Below, piece after piece: positions 46,460 through 60,400 of a stretch of 64,000 nt of DNA. The DNA is taken from assembly GCF_037975245.1 (NCBI RefSeq), contig NC_092581.1:13545303-13609302 (forward strand). The letters are read 5' to 3'. The notes below the pieces were generated by a model, which did no database searches, was not told the DNA's origin, and was given only the letters and a program-made list of their open reading frames with translations. A program made the position numbers and the translations under genes. This DNA comes from Apostichopus japonicus. Its lineage: Eukaryota > Echinodermata > Holothuroidea > Aspidochirotida > Stichopodidae. Every line of letters begins with the position of its first letter. The first letter of the stretch is position 1.

Positions 46460-46730
46460 CCCAGCAAACACAAAACATTATCATAACATTTTTAAAAGAG
46501 CCTCTAAAATATGTTTTTATAACTAAAATAAATGTGGTACGTGTTATAAAAACGTCGGCATAACGTTTTTATGAGATATTAATGTTATATTAATGTTTTA
46601 ACGAAAACTTGTTTTGAAATAATAGCCTGAAAACGTTTTCGTGACATATTTATTACACCACAAATAACTTATCAAAACAAAAGACGAAACGTTTTAATAA
46701 CGTTTTAAAAACGTTTTTATGTTTGCTGGG
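46460..46730. mobile_element. Short MITE with CCCAGCAAACA ends
   Basis: Left end CCCAGCAAACACAAAAC and right end GTTTTTATGTTTGCTGGG are inverted repeats of about 16 bp. The interior contains repeated AACGTTTT and AAAACGTT motifs able to fold on themselves. A target duplication was not resolved (GAGCTC-like sequence lies on both sides). Non-coding, 271 bp. Confidence 0.7.
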
Positions 46731-49700
46731 TCAGCTCTATAATAATTAGAATATCAGAGAACTAATTAAGTATGTAGCAATTACAAATATAGCCTCATTC
46801 TCTGTTTTAATTTTGCTAATTTTAGGGAGCTCTCTAGCTCTAGTTGTGTTTGAAAAAGTGTATGGTTTCTTGAGAGCCAGGTAAAGCTATATTAACCTAA
46901 CATAAATATTAAATTGTTTGGAAATAAAAATATCAGGAGTATAAAAAGCTATAGATCTGCCCAGCTTTTTAATCCGACAAACGAAATATTTTTAAGGTAT
47001 TGAATTCAATCAGGTTAAAGCTAGCTGTTGTTCTGCTATTTCTCTGAACACTAATTAAAATATCCTCAGATAATGAATTAATTATACCAATGAGGTTATA
47101 GCTTAGCTATTTGATCTGCATATTGATCTGAACAATAAAATTAATTCAGATAATTTTTGCCAATTAGACTATAGGTAGCTAATAATATGCTGTAGATTTG
47201 AACTATAAAATATCCTCAGGTAATTGTTACCAATGAGGTTATAGCTTAGCTATTGATCAGCTGTAGGTCAGTCAGAGCGATAAAATAGCTTCAGATAATA
47301 AATTAACGGTTATAGTTAAGCTCTATATAGGTGTTGATGTGAACAAGAACATATCTTCACTCTGCAGTTTATAGATATTAATCAAGTCGTGGCCAGAGAT
47401 AGATTTACTTATTCCACATGACAAAGAATTATTTACCTTTTTTTAACTTTTTGTTTGTTTTATTGTTTTGGTCATTTGGTCAATTCAAACAGTAATTCTC
47501 AGGTGACCTTTGCAATGTAAGTAAAGTAATGCAATAATTGCAAATATATGGCCTGCATTGTAAATCTTAATTAGCATTAAGTACACATGCTAGTCAACCT
47601 TTAGCCAGATCAGATATCCATTTTATTGATTTATCTTTCAGTTTATGTCAACATAATTGTTTGCTCTTTATAAATATAACACAAAATGGAGTATCTGTAA
47701 ATATACAGTAGAGTCGTGGCATGCCATGTAGAGTACATGTCTACTGTTGTGCTTGATACAGTCTATGGCTCATATTGGGATCTACTGTATCTTTGACGTA
47801 TGCATGTATACTGTACTATAGGTGTCAATTTACATACTGTTAATAGAGCGTTAGACTCTAACATGTACATACAGTATGTACCATATTCCATTCACTTTTC
47901 CAGAGTAAACGTTTCATGAATGTAAATTTCAAATGTACCTGGAATTATTGCTGATTATGGTCGACACGTCATACAGGATTAACATACATTAACGTTCATT
48001 ATCAAAATGAATAAATATGATGGTTGCATGGCTATAGCACATCTGTAGTATCATGTTCTGTTCAAGGAATTGTGATACACATTTGGCTTATGATCAGCAC
48101 TTAACATGATTTCCAGTTTAATATCAAACTCATAGACCTATACCTGATTTATTGTACCTTAAATTAACTTCCAAGTTCATACAAGTTATTCAAACTTAGC
48201 ATGTATGATAAATGGTTCATTAGCGCCAACATTTACATTTACAGTCTGTAGCAGCTACATGGACATATAATATGTACTCAGCCGTGAATACCAGAAACAT
48301 GGTACTGTCTCTTACTGCAGCTCGTCCTATAGTAAACCTTTTGAACCAAATAGTAGTAATTAAATTAATATGAAAAATTATATCGGAAATTGCTTGAATT
48401 TGGATTTCACCATAAGGGTAATTTTGTGCTATTCGCATGCTCTAATGTGAAAGATGTATGCAGTATATAGGCCTCTGTAAAGCTTACACATGTAGTCTGT
48501 ACGTAACCCTATATGTAGAATAAGCTGATCATTAGATATTATGGAGGAGTGCACATGATGCAATTGTCAGAACATTTCCACAAATTAGCTGTTTCCTTCC
48601 CCTCCCCCCCCCCCCCTTCTCCCTCCATCATGGTTATGAGAAAATCCCTCAATTAGATGAAATAAAGTTGCCCGAAGCTAACTAATATTTGATATAAAAC
48701 CTCTTAGTCAGTTAAGAAAGTCTGTAACTCTCTAATGTACAAGGTTTCAGTGGCAAGTGGTTTCCAAATTAGATTTGTTTTACTCCCTGCAAATGATAAT
48801 TAGAAATGTCTTATGTTTGCTTTTTAGTCAACAAACTATGAAGCTCTTAAAAGCAGAGCACTGAATGTAAGAAATTTATTTTCTTTCAATTTTGATTGGA
48901 TTATTTGGATCCATCACATTTGTCAAATATATTCAGAATTAGCCGGTTATTAAAAAACACTTAAGACGATGGCTTCATAATGCAATAAAGAGACAGATAT
49001 TATCTTTAAAATAGGCAAATTTACAAATTATGACAAATGGAATTATAAAATTTCTGCTGTCCATTTTATGTTGTTATGAATTTAATCTGGCACAGCTGTT
49101 GCCAGATGCACATTTTTAATGCAAATGCGAAAAATTATCGATATCAAAAATATGCTTTCATGAGAAACTTGAGGTTGTGGTTTTATATCTGTTGATGATG
49201 AAATTTAGAGCAAGAAGTTGAAATTAAACTTTGCTGCAATTGGTTTATGGCTTTCATTGGTAAGAAATGGTCTATCAAGTAAACTTTTACATTTGTAAAG
49301 AAACTTACATATATTTTACTTATATATTTTACTTAACTTCTTTTTCTTTTCTCTTTAGGTGAACAATCTTTTATCACATCTTACATGGGATATCTATTCT
49401 GTTGTGTTTTATACGATAGCATTTTTTCATTGCATTATCTTGAACTGGAAAAATAGTCTCTTCAAACGTGAAAAAAACATCACACAGGTTTAATTTTAAA
49501 GGAATTTTCTTTTTATTTTATTCCATCCTAATACCTGGATAATTTTGACAATAATTTTGTGATGGGATATGATCTCTATAAGAAACCCTTGATGTTCAAA
49601 CTAGGAAATACATACATGTATATTTTATTGAAGGAAAAATAAACTTTTCAATTGGAAACTGGTGACCTTGTGTGGATCAATTTTTCTGATGGAAGTGAAG

Positions 49701-49755
49701 CAAAAATTTGTTTGCCTATATATAGACTGAAAGATAAAAAATAGAGAAGAAGAAA

Positions 49756-52264
49756 ATGGCGGAGAGTCCTGAAAGTCCTACCGGGTACATCCCGTGTGAA
49801 GTTGATCAGTTAGACAGCAGCAGATTGGACAAATTGGAATCAGAGACGTTTAGGAGAAAGATTAAGAGCAAGTCTGGTAAGTGACTCCTTCATGTAACAC
49901 TCTTTCTTTTGCCATTGTTTTGTCAATACATTTATATTACCAGCTATGAAGGACAACAGAAAAATTAGCAACAAATCCTGGAAGTTGTCATGGTAACTAT
50001 ATTCTGCAGCATTTACGATGCCCTTGGTCCAATTATGAATACTGCATAGTACGTAGTGGTTAAATGAAAGGCAAAAAGTGATCCTTAGAAAAGAAATGTT
50101 TTTTGCATAATATGGACCTAGTCATCAACTAATTAATAGTACTGGGGAAAGATGTAAGATTAGCAAGGTTACATTGCTAAATAGATCACAGAGTAAAGAT
50201 GGATCTAGCTATTGGATAGGGGACAAGCTGTCAAAGTTATACTGCCATGGTAACAAGGTTAAAATAATTATGTTTAAATTCTGACAGGACACTGAAGTTC
50301 AAGTTACACTCAGCTAATGTCCAGGTACAACATTGATTATTTTTCCCACAGCGATGTATTTCTAAACTGCAAAGTCAGGTTTTAAGACAGCAATTTAGAG
50401 CCACTTCCGTCAGTGACTTAAACTCAATCATCAGAGTTAACCTAAAACAAAATATATCCAAAGCTTTCATCCAAACTATATTAAATAGAGTTTGGATGCC
50501 ATATTGAAAAACAGAACTCTGAACTTGAAGATCATGAAACCCTACTGCTCCTCAAAACTTATAGCAAAAGTAAAACAACTTAAAAGACTTAGCAGGTGGT
50601 ATTGGAAACCAACCATGAAATTATCTCTGTACTTCCGCAATTTGATTTCTTACTTTGTTTAGGTAATACAAGGCTGTTTGTTGATTGTAATTTTCAAAAT
50701 ATATCACATAATGTTGGGAAACATTTTGAAGAAAGTTCCTTTTTGCCTCAAAAAAAAATTACATTTACTTTTAGAGAAATATTAAAAGAAAATTTGATGA
50801 GAAAAGAAATTGGTGTGACAAGAGAGATGCCATATGAAACATCACCTTGCAGGAACATTGAGTATAGAAATTTATGAGTAAGGGGACTTGGGTTAGCGGA
50901 GCAATGGTAAAGGAGGGAGAGGGTATGGGGTGGCATAGGGGGAGGGGACAATTGACCACAAATGTAAGTATTGACCATGTGATCATTAATCCTTCATTAC
51001 TCTTTCTCATACAATCTCCTCTTAAAGTTCAGGGTCCAAGCTAGCTTTCATGCCTTTCTGAGCATGGACTCTGAGGTGTGTTGGTTCCTCATGGAAAATT
51101 AAAAAAAATATAAAAAATTTAAAATTAAAAAAAAAAAGTAATAAAAAAAAATAAAAAAAATAAAAAAATATTAAATATTAAAAATAAAAAAAATAAAAAA
51201 AATAAAACAAAAATTGCAGATGTCTGTTTGTCAATTCTCTCCCATTTCGGTCAGCGGGGCACACATTTATGTCGCATCTCCAAAGTGTTGCTTCGATTGC
51301 TATTATTAACAGAAGGATTTCTCTTCAGTGACTGAAATATTATTTCAGAGACTAAAATATAATTTTTAGCAGCATGATATAAGACCCTCATAGTTAATTC
51401 AGATAATCCAAAGAATTAATTTAGTGTGGACATATTGCATTGCATATATATAGTCAATTTGAGAGCTACATACGTTGTCCATATCATATGAGCTACTGAG
51501 CTACTAATATTAAACAAGGTTCTGTGTACAACTAATATATATATATATATCTATATACCAATACCTCTTTGCATTTATGATGGTATAAGTTTTGCACAGC
51601 GTTTTATAGCATAAAATAATTCATATCCAGGTTTATATAACAATTCTTCCTTTCTTATAATTCAAATAGATATATACACTTAAGTTGAGTGCAAAATGTG
51701 TATTGTTGGCATATTTGCAATATTAGTTGGTGATGAAGTCACAGATGATTGAAACCTTCAGTAGGCAAATTACCTTAAATTAACAAAACATCACTAATTA
51801 TAAGCTGCTTTCCATATATATCCTGTCAGCTGATAGTAGCCTTGTATATATTGTATAGCACTGTGAAATTAGAATGCATTTACATATCATGAATGTTAGT
51901 GTTGAAATGTTCAACCAGCTCATTTCAATAGTAGGTGTGTCAGATAAACATGAACAGTAGAAGGCGCGAAGATGTAATATGAATTCTCTATATGTGAGGT
52001 AGTATAAACTGCACTACGATGATTCCATTAATTGTTGATGTACTAATAATACTGCATACCAACTATATAATATGCATTAATCATTGTGTACATGTATATG
52101 AGTGATATTTTCCCCTTCCCTTCTGCCCCCGCCCCCCATCAGGAATGTATCAGTCATATGCCCGCAAGCTATGTAAGAGTACAATTGGAGATGAAATCCT
52201 CTGGCATAAATATCATCTAAATGCCAACTACAAATTGTGGTATCAGCTTTCTGGAGAATTTTTG
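49756..52264 (+). CDS. Unidentified gene, first two coding exons (3' part not found)
   Basis: Exon 1 (49756-49876) starts ATG in context AAAATGG and encodes MAESPESPTGYIPCEVDQLD and then SSRLDKLESETFRRKIKSKS. It ends in phase 1 at TCTG|GTAAGT, an ideal donor. Exon 2 (52143-52264) follows a C-rich tract and CATCAG; its phase fits (G + GA = Gly). It encodes MYQSYARKLCKSTIGDEILW, HKYHLNANYKLWYQLSGEFL, then donor GTAGGT (or GTAATT four bases later). 81 residues are visible: the first 40 polar and acidic, then a basic and aromatic-rich part. No transmembrane segment or catalytic motif was seen and the family was not recognised. Support comes from phase agreement, good splice sites and codon-like composition. 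Later exons must lie in the remaining 11.7 kb or beyond. Confidence 0.72.
51097..51212. repeat. A-rich low-complexity tract
   Basis: Over 110 nt of A runs broken by single T or TT. Lies in intron 1 of the unidentified gene. Possibly a diverged poly(A) tail of a retrocopy, but no body was recognised beside it. Confidence 0.85.
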
Positions 52265-53569
52265 GTAGGTAATTGTAGGGGTTGGTGGAGGAGCGAGGGG
52301 TATATATAGTGAGAGGAGGAAAGGGATAGAACTTGGGAAGGGCAAGAGAGATGGGAGGGGCAGCATGAAATTGGGAATTGGAGGGGTTTTAGCATGCAAA
52401 TTTATTTTGCTTCATGGCAGGGGGCGCTGCAAAACTGGTGTTTTGAACAAGCACTGTGTCAACCTACAGTATTTATACTGAAGGGTGTAAAAATATACAG
52501 AGTTAATGGATTCGTGGGCAAAGTTTGTTAGGCTTTAATTCTCACAAATGGTTTATATTTATGAATTATACATTACGCTTAGAAAGAAATACTTGTGGAA
52601 CTGTACACAAATGTAATTAAAATGAAAGGCCTACTTCAAGGCATCATTTGCATCTTATTTCCCATGCCCACACAAACATTTCTCTTATGTACATGCATCC
52701 CTCCCCCCCCCCCCCCCCCTCAGAATATTCATCTTAAACACTTCATGTCCTTCCACCCGCCTCCCATCCCCAAAATTGGAAGCTGGCTACATGCATGCAA
52801 GGTCTGATTCATTATCAAAATGATTACCCTAAATCTCAACTTTTATATCAGTAAGATAAAAGTACGTTTGGTAGTCATGTTGCGGTGGTGTGTTATGTAT
52901 TACAATTGTACGTGTTGTATACTGTGCATATATAATGTGTTACCACTGTGTGCATGCACAGGAGTATACACATTGGAGTATGTATGCAGTTTGGTTTGTT
53001 GTTGTTGTCAGAGACAAGACTTGGATACAGACATTTCCTCAGCATAATTTCCACCTGTTTACATTCAGTCTTTTGTAATGTTTACATTTATATTATATTG
53101 CATTCTGTCAGTGTGTGAACAGACTGAGTGAAGCACCTGTTTTAATACAGGTCCACCTTTTACCTCCCTCTGCTCCTGTGTATTCCTTTGTTAAAAATGA
53201 ACAGCTTGAATGTAAAATAATCTGTTTAAGCCTTTGCCCTAGCTGGGTCTACTAAAGTTACAAATCTGTCAGGAAAAGTATATACATATTGTCCTCTGTA
53301 CCTATTGATGAATGAACTCAAACAAACTTTCATATTTCTTTTTTTTCTCCCTGGATTGTCCCTGGACAGTTTTTGCAACAGCTTCACTTTTTATGAAGTT
53401 GTAAATTAAACAGTATGTATATATATATATATATATAAAATTATATACTGTACAGAAATATTCCATACAGTCAAGTGTTGCGCATTCAACGCATTTGCTC
53501 CTCTGAAGTTGATTTTGTTTCTCGCACCAAAGAACTGTCACAACAACCTCTCAACAGACAGTATTTTCG
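52265..53569. other. Probable intron, no exon recognised
   Basis: Follows the exon 2 donor. Holds a C run at about 52700-52719 and a TA run at 53417-53437. The frames at 52595-53078 look like chance (Cys-rich, no splice or family support). Confidence 0.45.
53417..53437. repeat. (TA)n microsatellite
   Basis: About ten TA units in an AT-rich context. Confidence 0.85.
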
Positions 53570-54290
53570 GGGTACTATTGAAAATGCTTAAAAAAGTCCA
53601 AAAGCAAAGCCCGTACCGAAACATTGACATACAAAACTTGTCAATCCAGTTCTAAAAGGGTACCACTGGTTATTGAATTCCATCCTGGTCCCACCACTGA
53701 CTAATATCATTCAGAAGAATTTCCACCTACTTTAAAGCACAGAACATCTAAAATCAGTTTTCTCAGAACCACCTGTCATTTTATTTACAAGACCCAGCAA
53801 CCTACGGGACATTTTAGTTTGGGAATCCTTTCAGGATGACATCCCATTAGGGGAAAAAACCCAAAAAATACTGGATCATCCCCCTGTACACAAAATTTCA
53901 AGATGTGCTTACTTGTCGATTCTACTGGGGCCTTTCAAAGCAACCAAACTACACGTACCTTCCAAATCAGAAAATAAACTGCCTTTCTAAAATGTCATTT
54001 ACCTCATCTACTGCAATATTTGCAACTTACACTACGTTGGAGAGTCTAAAAAAACTCAAGAATGAGAATGACTCAACATAGATCCGCGATCAAAACAAAA
54101 AAGATCAACCAACCTGTTGCAAATCACTTCAATCTCCCAAATCATTCCATTGAGAATTTACGTGTTATTGCCATTGACCAAAAATGATTCATGGACAGAT
54201 AAATCTAGAAAAGGATAAGAAAATTTCTGGGAATAAACCTAAAGACCACTACACGGTTCGGTTTAAACATCCGAAACGACCTGCCGTCCC
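53570..54290 (+). mobile_element. Penelope-like element fragment with GIY-YIG endonuclease region
   Basis: Decayed C-terminal part of a Penelope-like polyprotein. Across frameshifts it shows FLRTTCHFIYKT and RDILVWESF-like (end of RT), CRFYWGLSKQPN-like, then INCLSKMSFTSSTAIFATYT-like sequence in the position of the Cys-rich linker. HYVGESKKTQE (GIY-YIG core YVGE) and MRMTQHRSAIKTKKINQPVA, NHFNLPNHSIENLRVIAID follow, the usual tail of these nucleases. An RPLHGSV/GLNIRND-like end comes at about 54270. No RT catalytic motifs remain, so it is 5'-truncated. Confidence 0.75.
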
Positions 54291-54480
54291 AGATAAACCA
54301 AAACAATTCTTTTGAAATTACAAATCTGATGAAAATAATCCGACACGGATTAAAATAATCTGATGTTCCAAAACTTCTGCTAAATCCAGCAGAAATCAGT
54401 ATTAGTTGCATTGACTTCACTCTTCTCTATTAAATACTTTCAATTCCTGCTACTCCTTTCGGTGATAATATTTCGGTGAT

Positions 54481-54481
54481 A

Positions 54482-54508
<27 letters not shown>
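54481..54508. repeat. (TA)n microsatellite
   Basis: About 13 TA units running into ACATACACACAGG. Makes a Tyr-Ile run in a spurious minus-strand frame. Confidence 0.9.
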
Positions 54509-54512
<4 letters not shown>

Positions 54513-57143
54513 CACACAGGTATATATAGTGGTGTAAGCTGTGCATACATTAATATGGTGAAGTATCACCATTATAACTGTCTCAACTCTTGCAGTCACA
54601 TAAAGCCTCTGTAACTTGTGATGAATTTTACAAGGTGCTCTAGCAAACGCTGATAATAAAAAGAAGGAAAAAAAAGACGACCAAACAGTTTTGATCTCCT
54701 TATATTTAGAGCCCACAAAAGCCAGCCTAATATCATATCTGCTGATGGCAATTTTTCATGCCTTCCGGCCACGACAAATCTATAAATTAATGTTCTTCAG
54801 GTCAATAATCATTATAAACTGAAAATGGTAGACTGCAAGTGGTTGCCTAGTTGCAAACAGACTGACATCAATATCATAGACTTTTCAAACAAGGCTTAAA
54901 TAAAAAAGAAAAAAGAAGAGTTGATCAACCGGTTAAAAAGAGTAATTTTAAGGCTCATCATTATTATCCGCGGGTGGCGGGAAAATTCGCTGCACTTGCC
55001 TGAGACTTAGACAGTGACAGTTTTAGAGATTATACTTTTAGAAATATGTTAATTCTTCTTGAATATGTCATAAACGAGTTTATATATATGAAAGGAAGTT
55101 ACACTACAGGTGGTATGTAGGCTGATTGCAGTTGATTCGTTAAAAAAGAATTTATTGAATAATTAATTCCTTTGTCCCTGCATGTATTCAGATCTACATA
55201 CAGTAGCTAGCAGTATATAAAGTAACAAAAGGTTATGAGGACTTTGGCAACAGTCCAATTTTAATTATTAATTAAATTATATCAAATTGTCGAAAAGACA
55301 GCAGTATTGTATTTGTCAATGTTAAAAAATTGCCATTGTTTACAATGTTATAGTTCTTATAACATGCAATCGGCCTTTATGTACAAGGTGGAAGGTTTTA
55401 CAGGTTTTATATCGGGCAAGGAATCGAGGGAAGTAGAAGGGGATGGGAATTTCCATCCCTACCATCACAAAAAGTACAACTTTTCATAACTAAAAGACCT
55501 AGTTTATGGTCTTATGCAGTATGCACCATTGGGCATCTAAAATTTTCCTTTATATTTTCTGATACCTGTATACATGTGGGAGGTTGCTTCAACATTGCCA
55601 GTGTTACAACCATTGCTTTATAAAATCCATGATCTACCAATATATATACCCTTTGTTAAACTGGCATAAAATTGCCTGAATGGAAGTAGTTACAGTCTAC
55701 TTAATTTGCTTTAAAGTCACCATACATAAAATGGAAACTAAAGGCTAGCTCAAGTGTTGATGTCAGCTTTAACCCACATTTGCTTATGACATATAATATG
55801 ACAGGCTTAGCACTCAGTGTAGAAAGCTGTCAATATGCCAATAAATTCTGAAAATAGAACCCATTACTGGATACCATATTCATTGTAAAAACATTGTGTA
55901 ATAAAATTACAGAATGTTATGATCCAAGCTCATGTGAAAATGTTATATAGTCTCATATTTCCATGAAGTGCAGTAATTATTGTTGCCAAAAATATGACAG
56001 ATGAAAATTGAAGTGCATGCATGCAATGTGACAAATTCGGGAGGTCTACTTAATATGTGCCAAATTATCTCCGGAATACTTTTTCAAGGCCTGCTTAGCT
56101 TACTGTAAATGAGTTCTGGAGTGGGCAGAAAAAATCTTGAAAGCGTCAATAACTGTAAGATGTGAAGTTCTGGTTTCCCACTTATCAACCATATTTTAGT
56201 GTAAAATGTATATTCGAGTTTTGTTAAATAAGATCAGCATAAAAGCAAATGAAATCAGTCAGAGAACAGAAACAGAAATGTCTGGAGGGCGTCCATCAGG
56301 AAAATTGGAAAACATTTCCTAACAAACATTTCTGGGGGCCACTTTTGTTTATAATGTTGAACAAAGGGACTGTGCCACACACACACACACACAAGAAAAA
56401 AACATAAAAAGAAAAAAAATATATGACAGCATGTTTAATTAGGATATTGGCCTTGTCTTAATTTGCAATCACAAATTTTCTAAGTTTTTGCAGCAGTATT
56501 TTATTACATGACTAAAAACAGAAAGAAAGCATTTAACATAAGTGGTCTGCAACCTTTTAAGACCACAACCCAGTTAAATTTTGGGGTTTGACTGGGAACC
56601 ATCAGCCATCAGGCCCCCCCCCAACCAATTCTGCTCAATTTATCATTATAATTAATGGAATATGCAGTTGTTGACTATGCTTTCTTGCCAAAGTATGTTG
56701 ACGTCAGCTTGCAGAATCGTCAATGCACTGTGTCCAACTTACATCCATACCTTGAATTAGATTTATTAAACACTTTTTCTGCAATGTCTGAATTAATCTC
56801 ATGAGTCATGACCCATCAACCCATTGAATATATTTCTTTGCAAACCCACACATTGGGTGATGATAGTTAGTAGCAGACCATTTGTATATATATTCACAAT
56901 GATTAGTGTACATACTACTTTTAATTTTGGAGAAAGTATATAGTAACCTGTTAATTGTTATCAGCATTAATTAAGATATCTGTCATATTATCAGCAACAT
57001 TATTATGAATGTTAATCAAAGTGGCTGGACAACCAAGTTTAGCACATAGAGCCTCATTGTTCCAGATATTTCCCCGTCCCATGTTTTCTGATACTTGTTA
57101 CAACCTACAATGTCTTGCATCACTCCCTGAAACCTGTTATTAA
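54509..57143. other. No gene recognised
   Basis: AT-rich, possibly still intron of the gene begun at 49756. Only short AC/AT runs (for example ACACAC at 56380-56394). Frames such as 55307-55489 lack any support. Confidence 0.45.
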
Positions 57144-57496
57144 AGGCATTGAAGGCAAACCGCGTGCGGCCATCTGAAAAAGTTAACTTTCTGTTGCTTG
57201 CAAGTGACGTTTTCTGCTTGTCGCTACAAAATGCAGACATTAACGAAACGTGATACCATGTTATCTATAGCTGGACCTGAGATGTCCATTGCTGTATTGT
57301 TTGTACACTGTGCTGTGGGTATTGACCGCAGCTGTATGTACTGACTGTACACTATCGTCTAATTACCGTCGTAGCAAGCTGTGTGTGTATTTTCTGGGAT
57401 TGATGGGTGGTGTCTAACACTTCTGTTACACCTCATTCAAAACTAGGTCAGATTACCGGCATTAGACGTTTCTTTTTGCGCGAGTCTTCACACCCT
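57144..57496 (+). mobile_element. Solo copy of the piggyBac-like MITE
   Basis: 353 bp, begins AGGCATTGAAGGC and ends GCGCGAGTCTTCACACCCT, with TTAA at 57140-57143 and 57497-57500. Uninterrupted, so it shows the intact MITE of which 34984-36879 is a split copy and 26649-27203 a composite one. No coding capacity. Confidence 0.88.
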
Positions 57497-60400
57497 TTAA
57501 GCTTTTGATAAAAACTGTCTTATGGAGCTGAGTACAATATATGTCTCTCCATGATTGCTTGCCTCTTTTTAATCTTCCTTATAGGAAGGCATATATTTAT
57601 ACTCTCATGACTGTACAATGTCATCAGCAAAGGCATAGCTCATATTTATTCAAAGAAATATATTTATATAAAAAAAGAAGAAAAAAGAATCGTTCAAGGC
57701 TGGGTATTGATCTTTAAGATTCTCTCAGCCGAGTTTAATCTGCTTTACATCTGGGGAAGAGTTATACTTCCTCGACCCCTTACACTCCATTACACCAGCA
57801 GGAGCAAATTTTGTACGAGAACCATCGGTTGAGAGGATTTAAGAGGGGAAGAAAAAATGTGGTCCATGATTTCCATCTGGATGTATAGTCATCGGGTGCT
57901 GCCTAAAGTTCCGTTCTGGACTTGGACGGAATTGAGAATAGTGCTCAGTGAGCTAGGAATTAATATTGAGGGATATTGGGAGTTTGGGATAGGGAAATAT
58001 AGGGTTATGGGAAAAGGATACTTTATTGAACCAGGTGCATGATACAGTGAGTGGGAGAGATGCTAGAATGTATGGGCTTTGTCCAACTGATTTTATATGG
58101 TTAAAGGGGTTGAGGTCACATCGAAATGTAAGACTTCCTCTGTGAGAACACCTGAACTGTAACAGATCACATTATATTGCATGGAACAGTTTTAAACTTT
58201 AATTTAATTTTCTAGGATGGTTATGTTGCAAAGGAGAGGCATAGGGGGTGGGGGGGGGTGGGATGGGATTGTGAGATCCATGTAGTATTTTTGCATACAT
58301 ATTAAGTGGGCAGGAAGTCATTAGTCATTAGTTATTGCAGTTGTGTTACCATTGATCAATTTAGCTCGTATTTTTGTATATATATTTTGCATATTTTTAA
58401 GCTGCGGATTCCATTTTATTATGTCTTCATTTTATGATTGATATCAATAAATTTTACTTTACTTTATTTTTTTGGTGCACACAGTATATAATTAGTGAGA
58501 GTGCTGATTTGGTGAAGAGACAGGTGAGCTTGTCACTTGTAAATATCCAAACCCGGTGAGAATTGGAATTTCTCTGGCAACACCCTGTTTTGACTGATGT
58601 CATTATAACTTTATGGGTATATTGTACAACTTACTATCCAATGTTGCAGCATTAGAGGTAAATTGGCATGCAAACTGGACAAACTTGACTGTACTGTGGA
58701 GCACAGTACAGTAGGTCTGAACTCAATCCCAGCTTTATTGGCATCGAAAGGGACGTACAGCTTGATGGAAGCTTCGTGGTTGTACGGTGATACCGTTAAA
58801 AGCTCATGCACATAAAACAAACTTCTGCATCTAGACAAAAATGTGATTAATAATTAATGACATTTAGATAGGATTTCATATAAGTCGTTAATAGAAGATG
58901 GTAGCTACTTCTATATTGTGTATAATGTGTTTTGAAATGTAAATTATCACTCAGGAAAGATAACAAATTTGCTGAAATTTGAAAAAACCCAGATGTAATA
59001 ATATTTGGTAAGGTAAAGTGTGCTGACAATGTTCATGATTCTTCAGGTAGGGGAGGCTGCACCTATTCAGTTTAAGTTAACAGTTGTGGCCATTTTTATT
59101 ATTATTTTCTAATAGTTCATGTACAGTGACTTCCATTTGGTCTTAACTGTTACTAAGTGCTCAAATAATGCTTCGGGCACACATTGGACGGTATGTCCAG
59201 GGCCGCTATGACAGCTGTAGCTATGACAGCTGTAGCGGCCAATAGCTCAGATGAAATGTGATTTATTTTGTGATTTTATTATTTTTTTTATTCTGAAATT
59301 TTTCCAGTACTTAAAATCCCACAAATATTATTTAGCTCAAAGGATGATTTATAATAGTGGCAAGAAATTTGGTACATAAATATAATTCCATTATAGTTAA
59401 TGTGAATACATAATTACTAATTCTTTTCTTCTCGGCACATACTCGAAGCATAATTAAAATTCATTAAACTATATGTCTTCGGCGTAACAAAGTGCAATTG
59501 AGCTTTCTTGAACAGGAAAGATAGCTGTTATAACATTTACAAAAAGACCTAAATGCTTGACAATAAATCTTCCTTAAATTTTCCTTTCATTCACAAACTA
59601 TAGCTTGAGTGTCGTATCACTTGTATACTGTTGGTGACTCAGAGGACTTAATAGTTTTCATGTCAAATCCAATAAAGAATATATGACTCACTTTTTCATA
59701 TCAACGCCATCAAAGGTATAACTGGATTCTCATTTTTTTTGCCCCGTCCGTCGTCTCTCTCTCTCCAGTCCTTCCACGTTTTGATCTCTGTAAGATCACA
59801 CGCATGTAATAAAATGTATGTACACAGTACATATATGGGAACAAAGGTTGGAAAAATTTCTTAAAGGAAACAGTTCAATCATTAATTTTTGTTTGTTTCT
59901 TTGTCCAAGATGTATTCCTTAGAGCTTTCAATTCTCCAAGTTCCTAAGGAAATATTGAGTACATGTTACAAATATTTCTTCCTCTTCATTAACAAAAAAG
60001 AAGGGGAAAAAAAAAGAAGAAAAATAAAAGAAGAGGAATATTAATACTGTTTCTTGCCTGGATGCAACGCTAGTCGATCATTCCATTTTCAGTAATTCTA
60101 CGTTATACCGTTCAGCCGTATTCGTACCTGTTTCTTTTAATTCAATAAGTATATGCATTCATCTTCATAAATGTGGCCATTGCCGAAGGCAAAATAGCGA
60201 AAGAGACGTTGACACCATTTCTCATCAATCAAATGCTCCGAAAAAGGTTTCTCACTTGGAGATACAAATATATATAGGTACATGTTTTGCAAGTGCATTT
60301 TAGATCTGACAGTTAAACATTCATTGGACTTGAATAAGAAAGGAAACAAAATGTAATTGCTGTTGTGACATTGTCGAAGGAACAGATATGCAATTTTGAA

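Larger units (their letters stand above)
41041..49755. other. 8.7 kb without a recognised gene
   Basis: AT-rich intergenic DNA and probably the promoter of the gene starting at 49756. Two short inverted-repeat elements and a pyrimidine microsatellite are listed separately. A pyrimidine-rich tract at 42880-43080 gives a spurious Pro/Leu-rich frame. No RNA gene was recognised. Confidence 0.5.

Noticed and set aside
60137-60349. Minus-strand 70-residue frame
   Set aside because: Composition is plausible but there is no bounded splice site, partner exon or family match.
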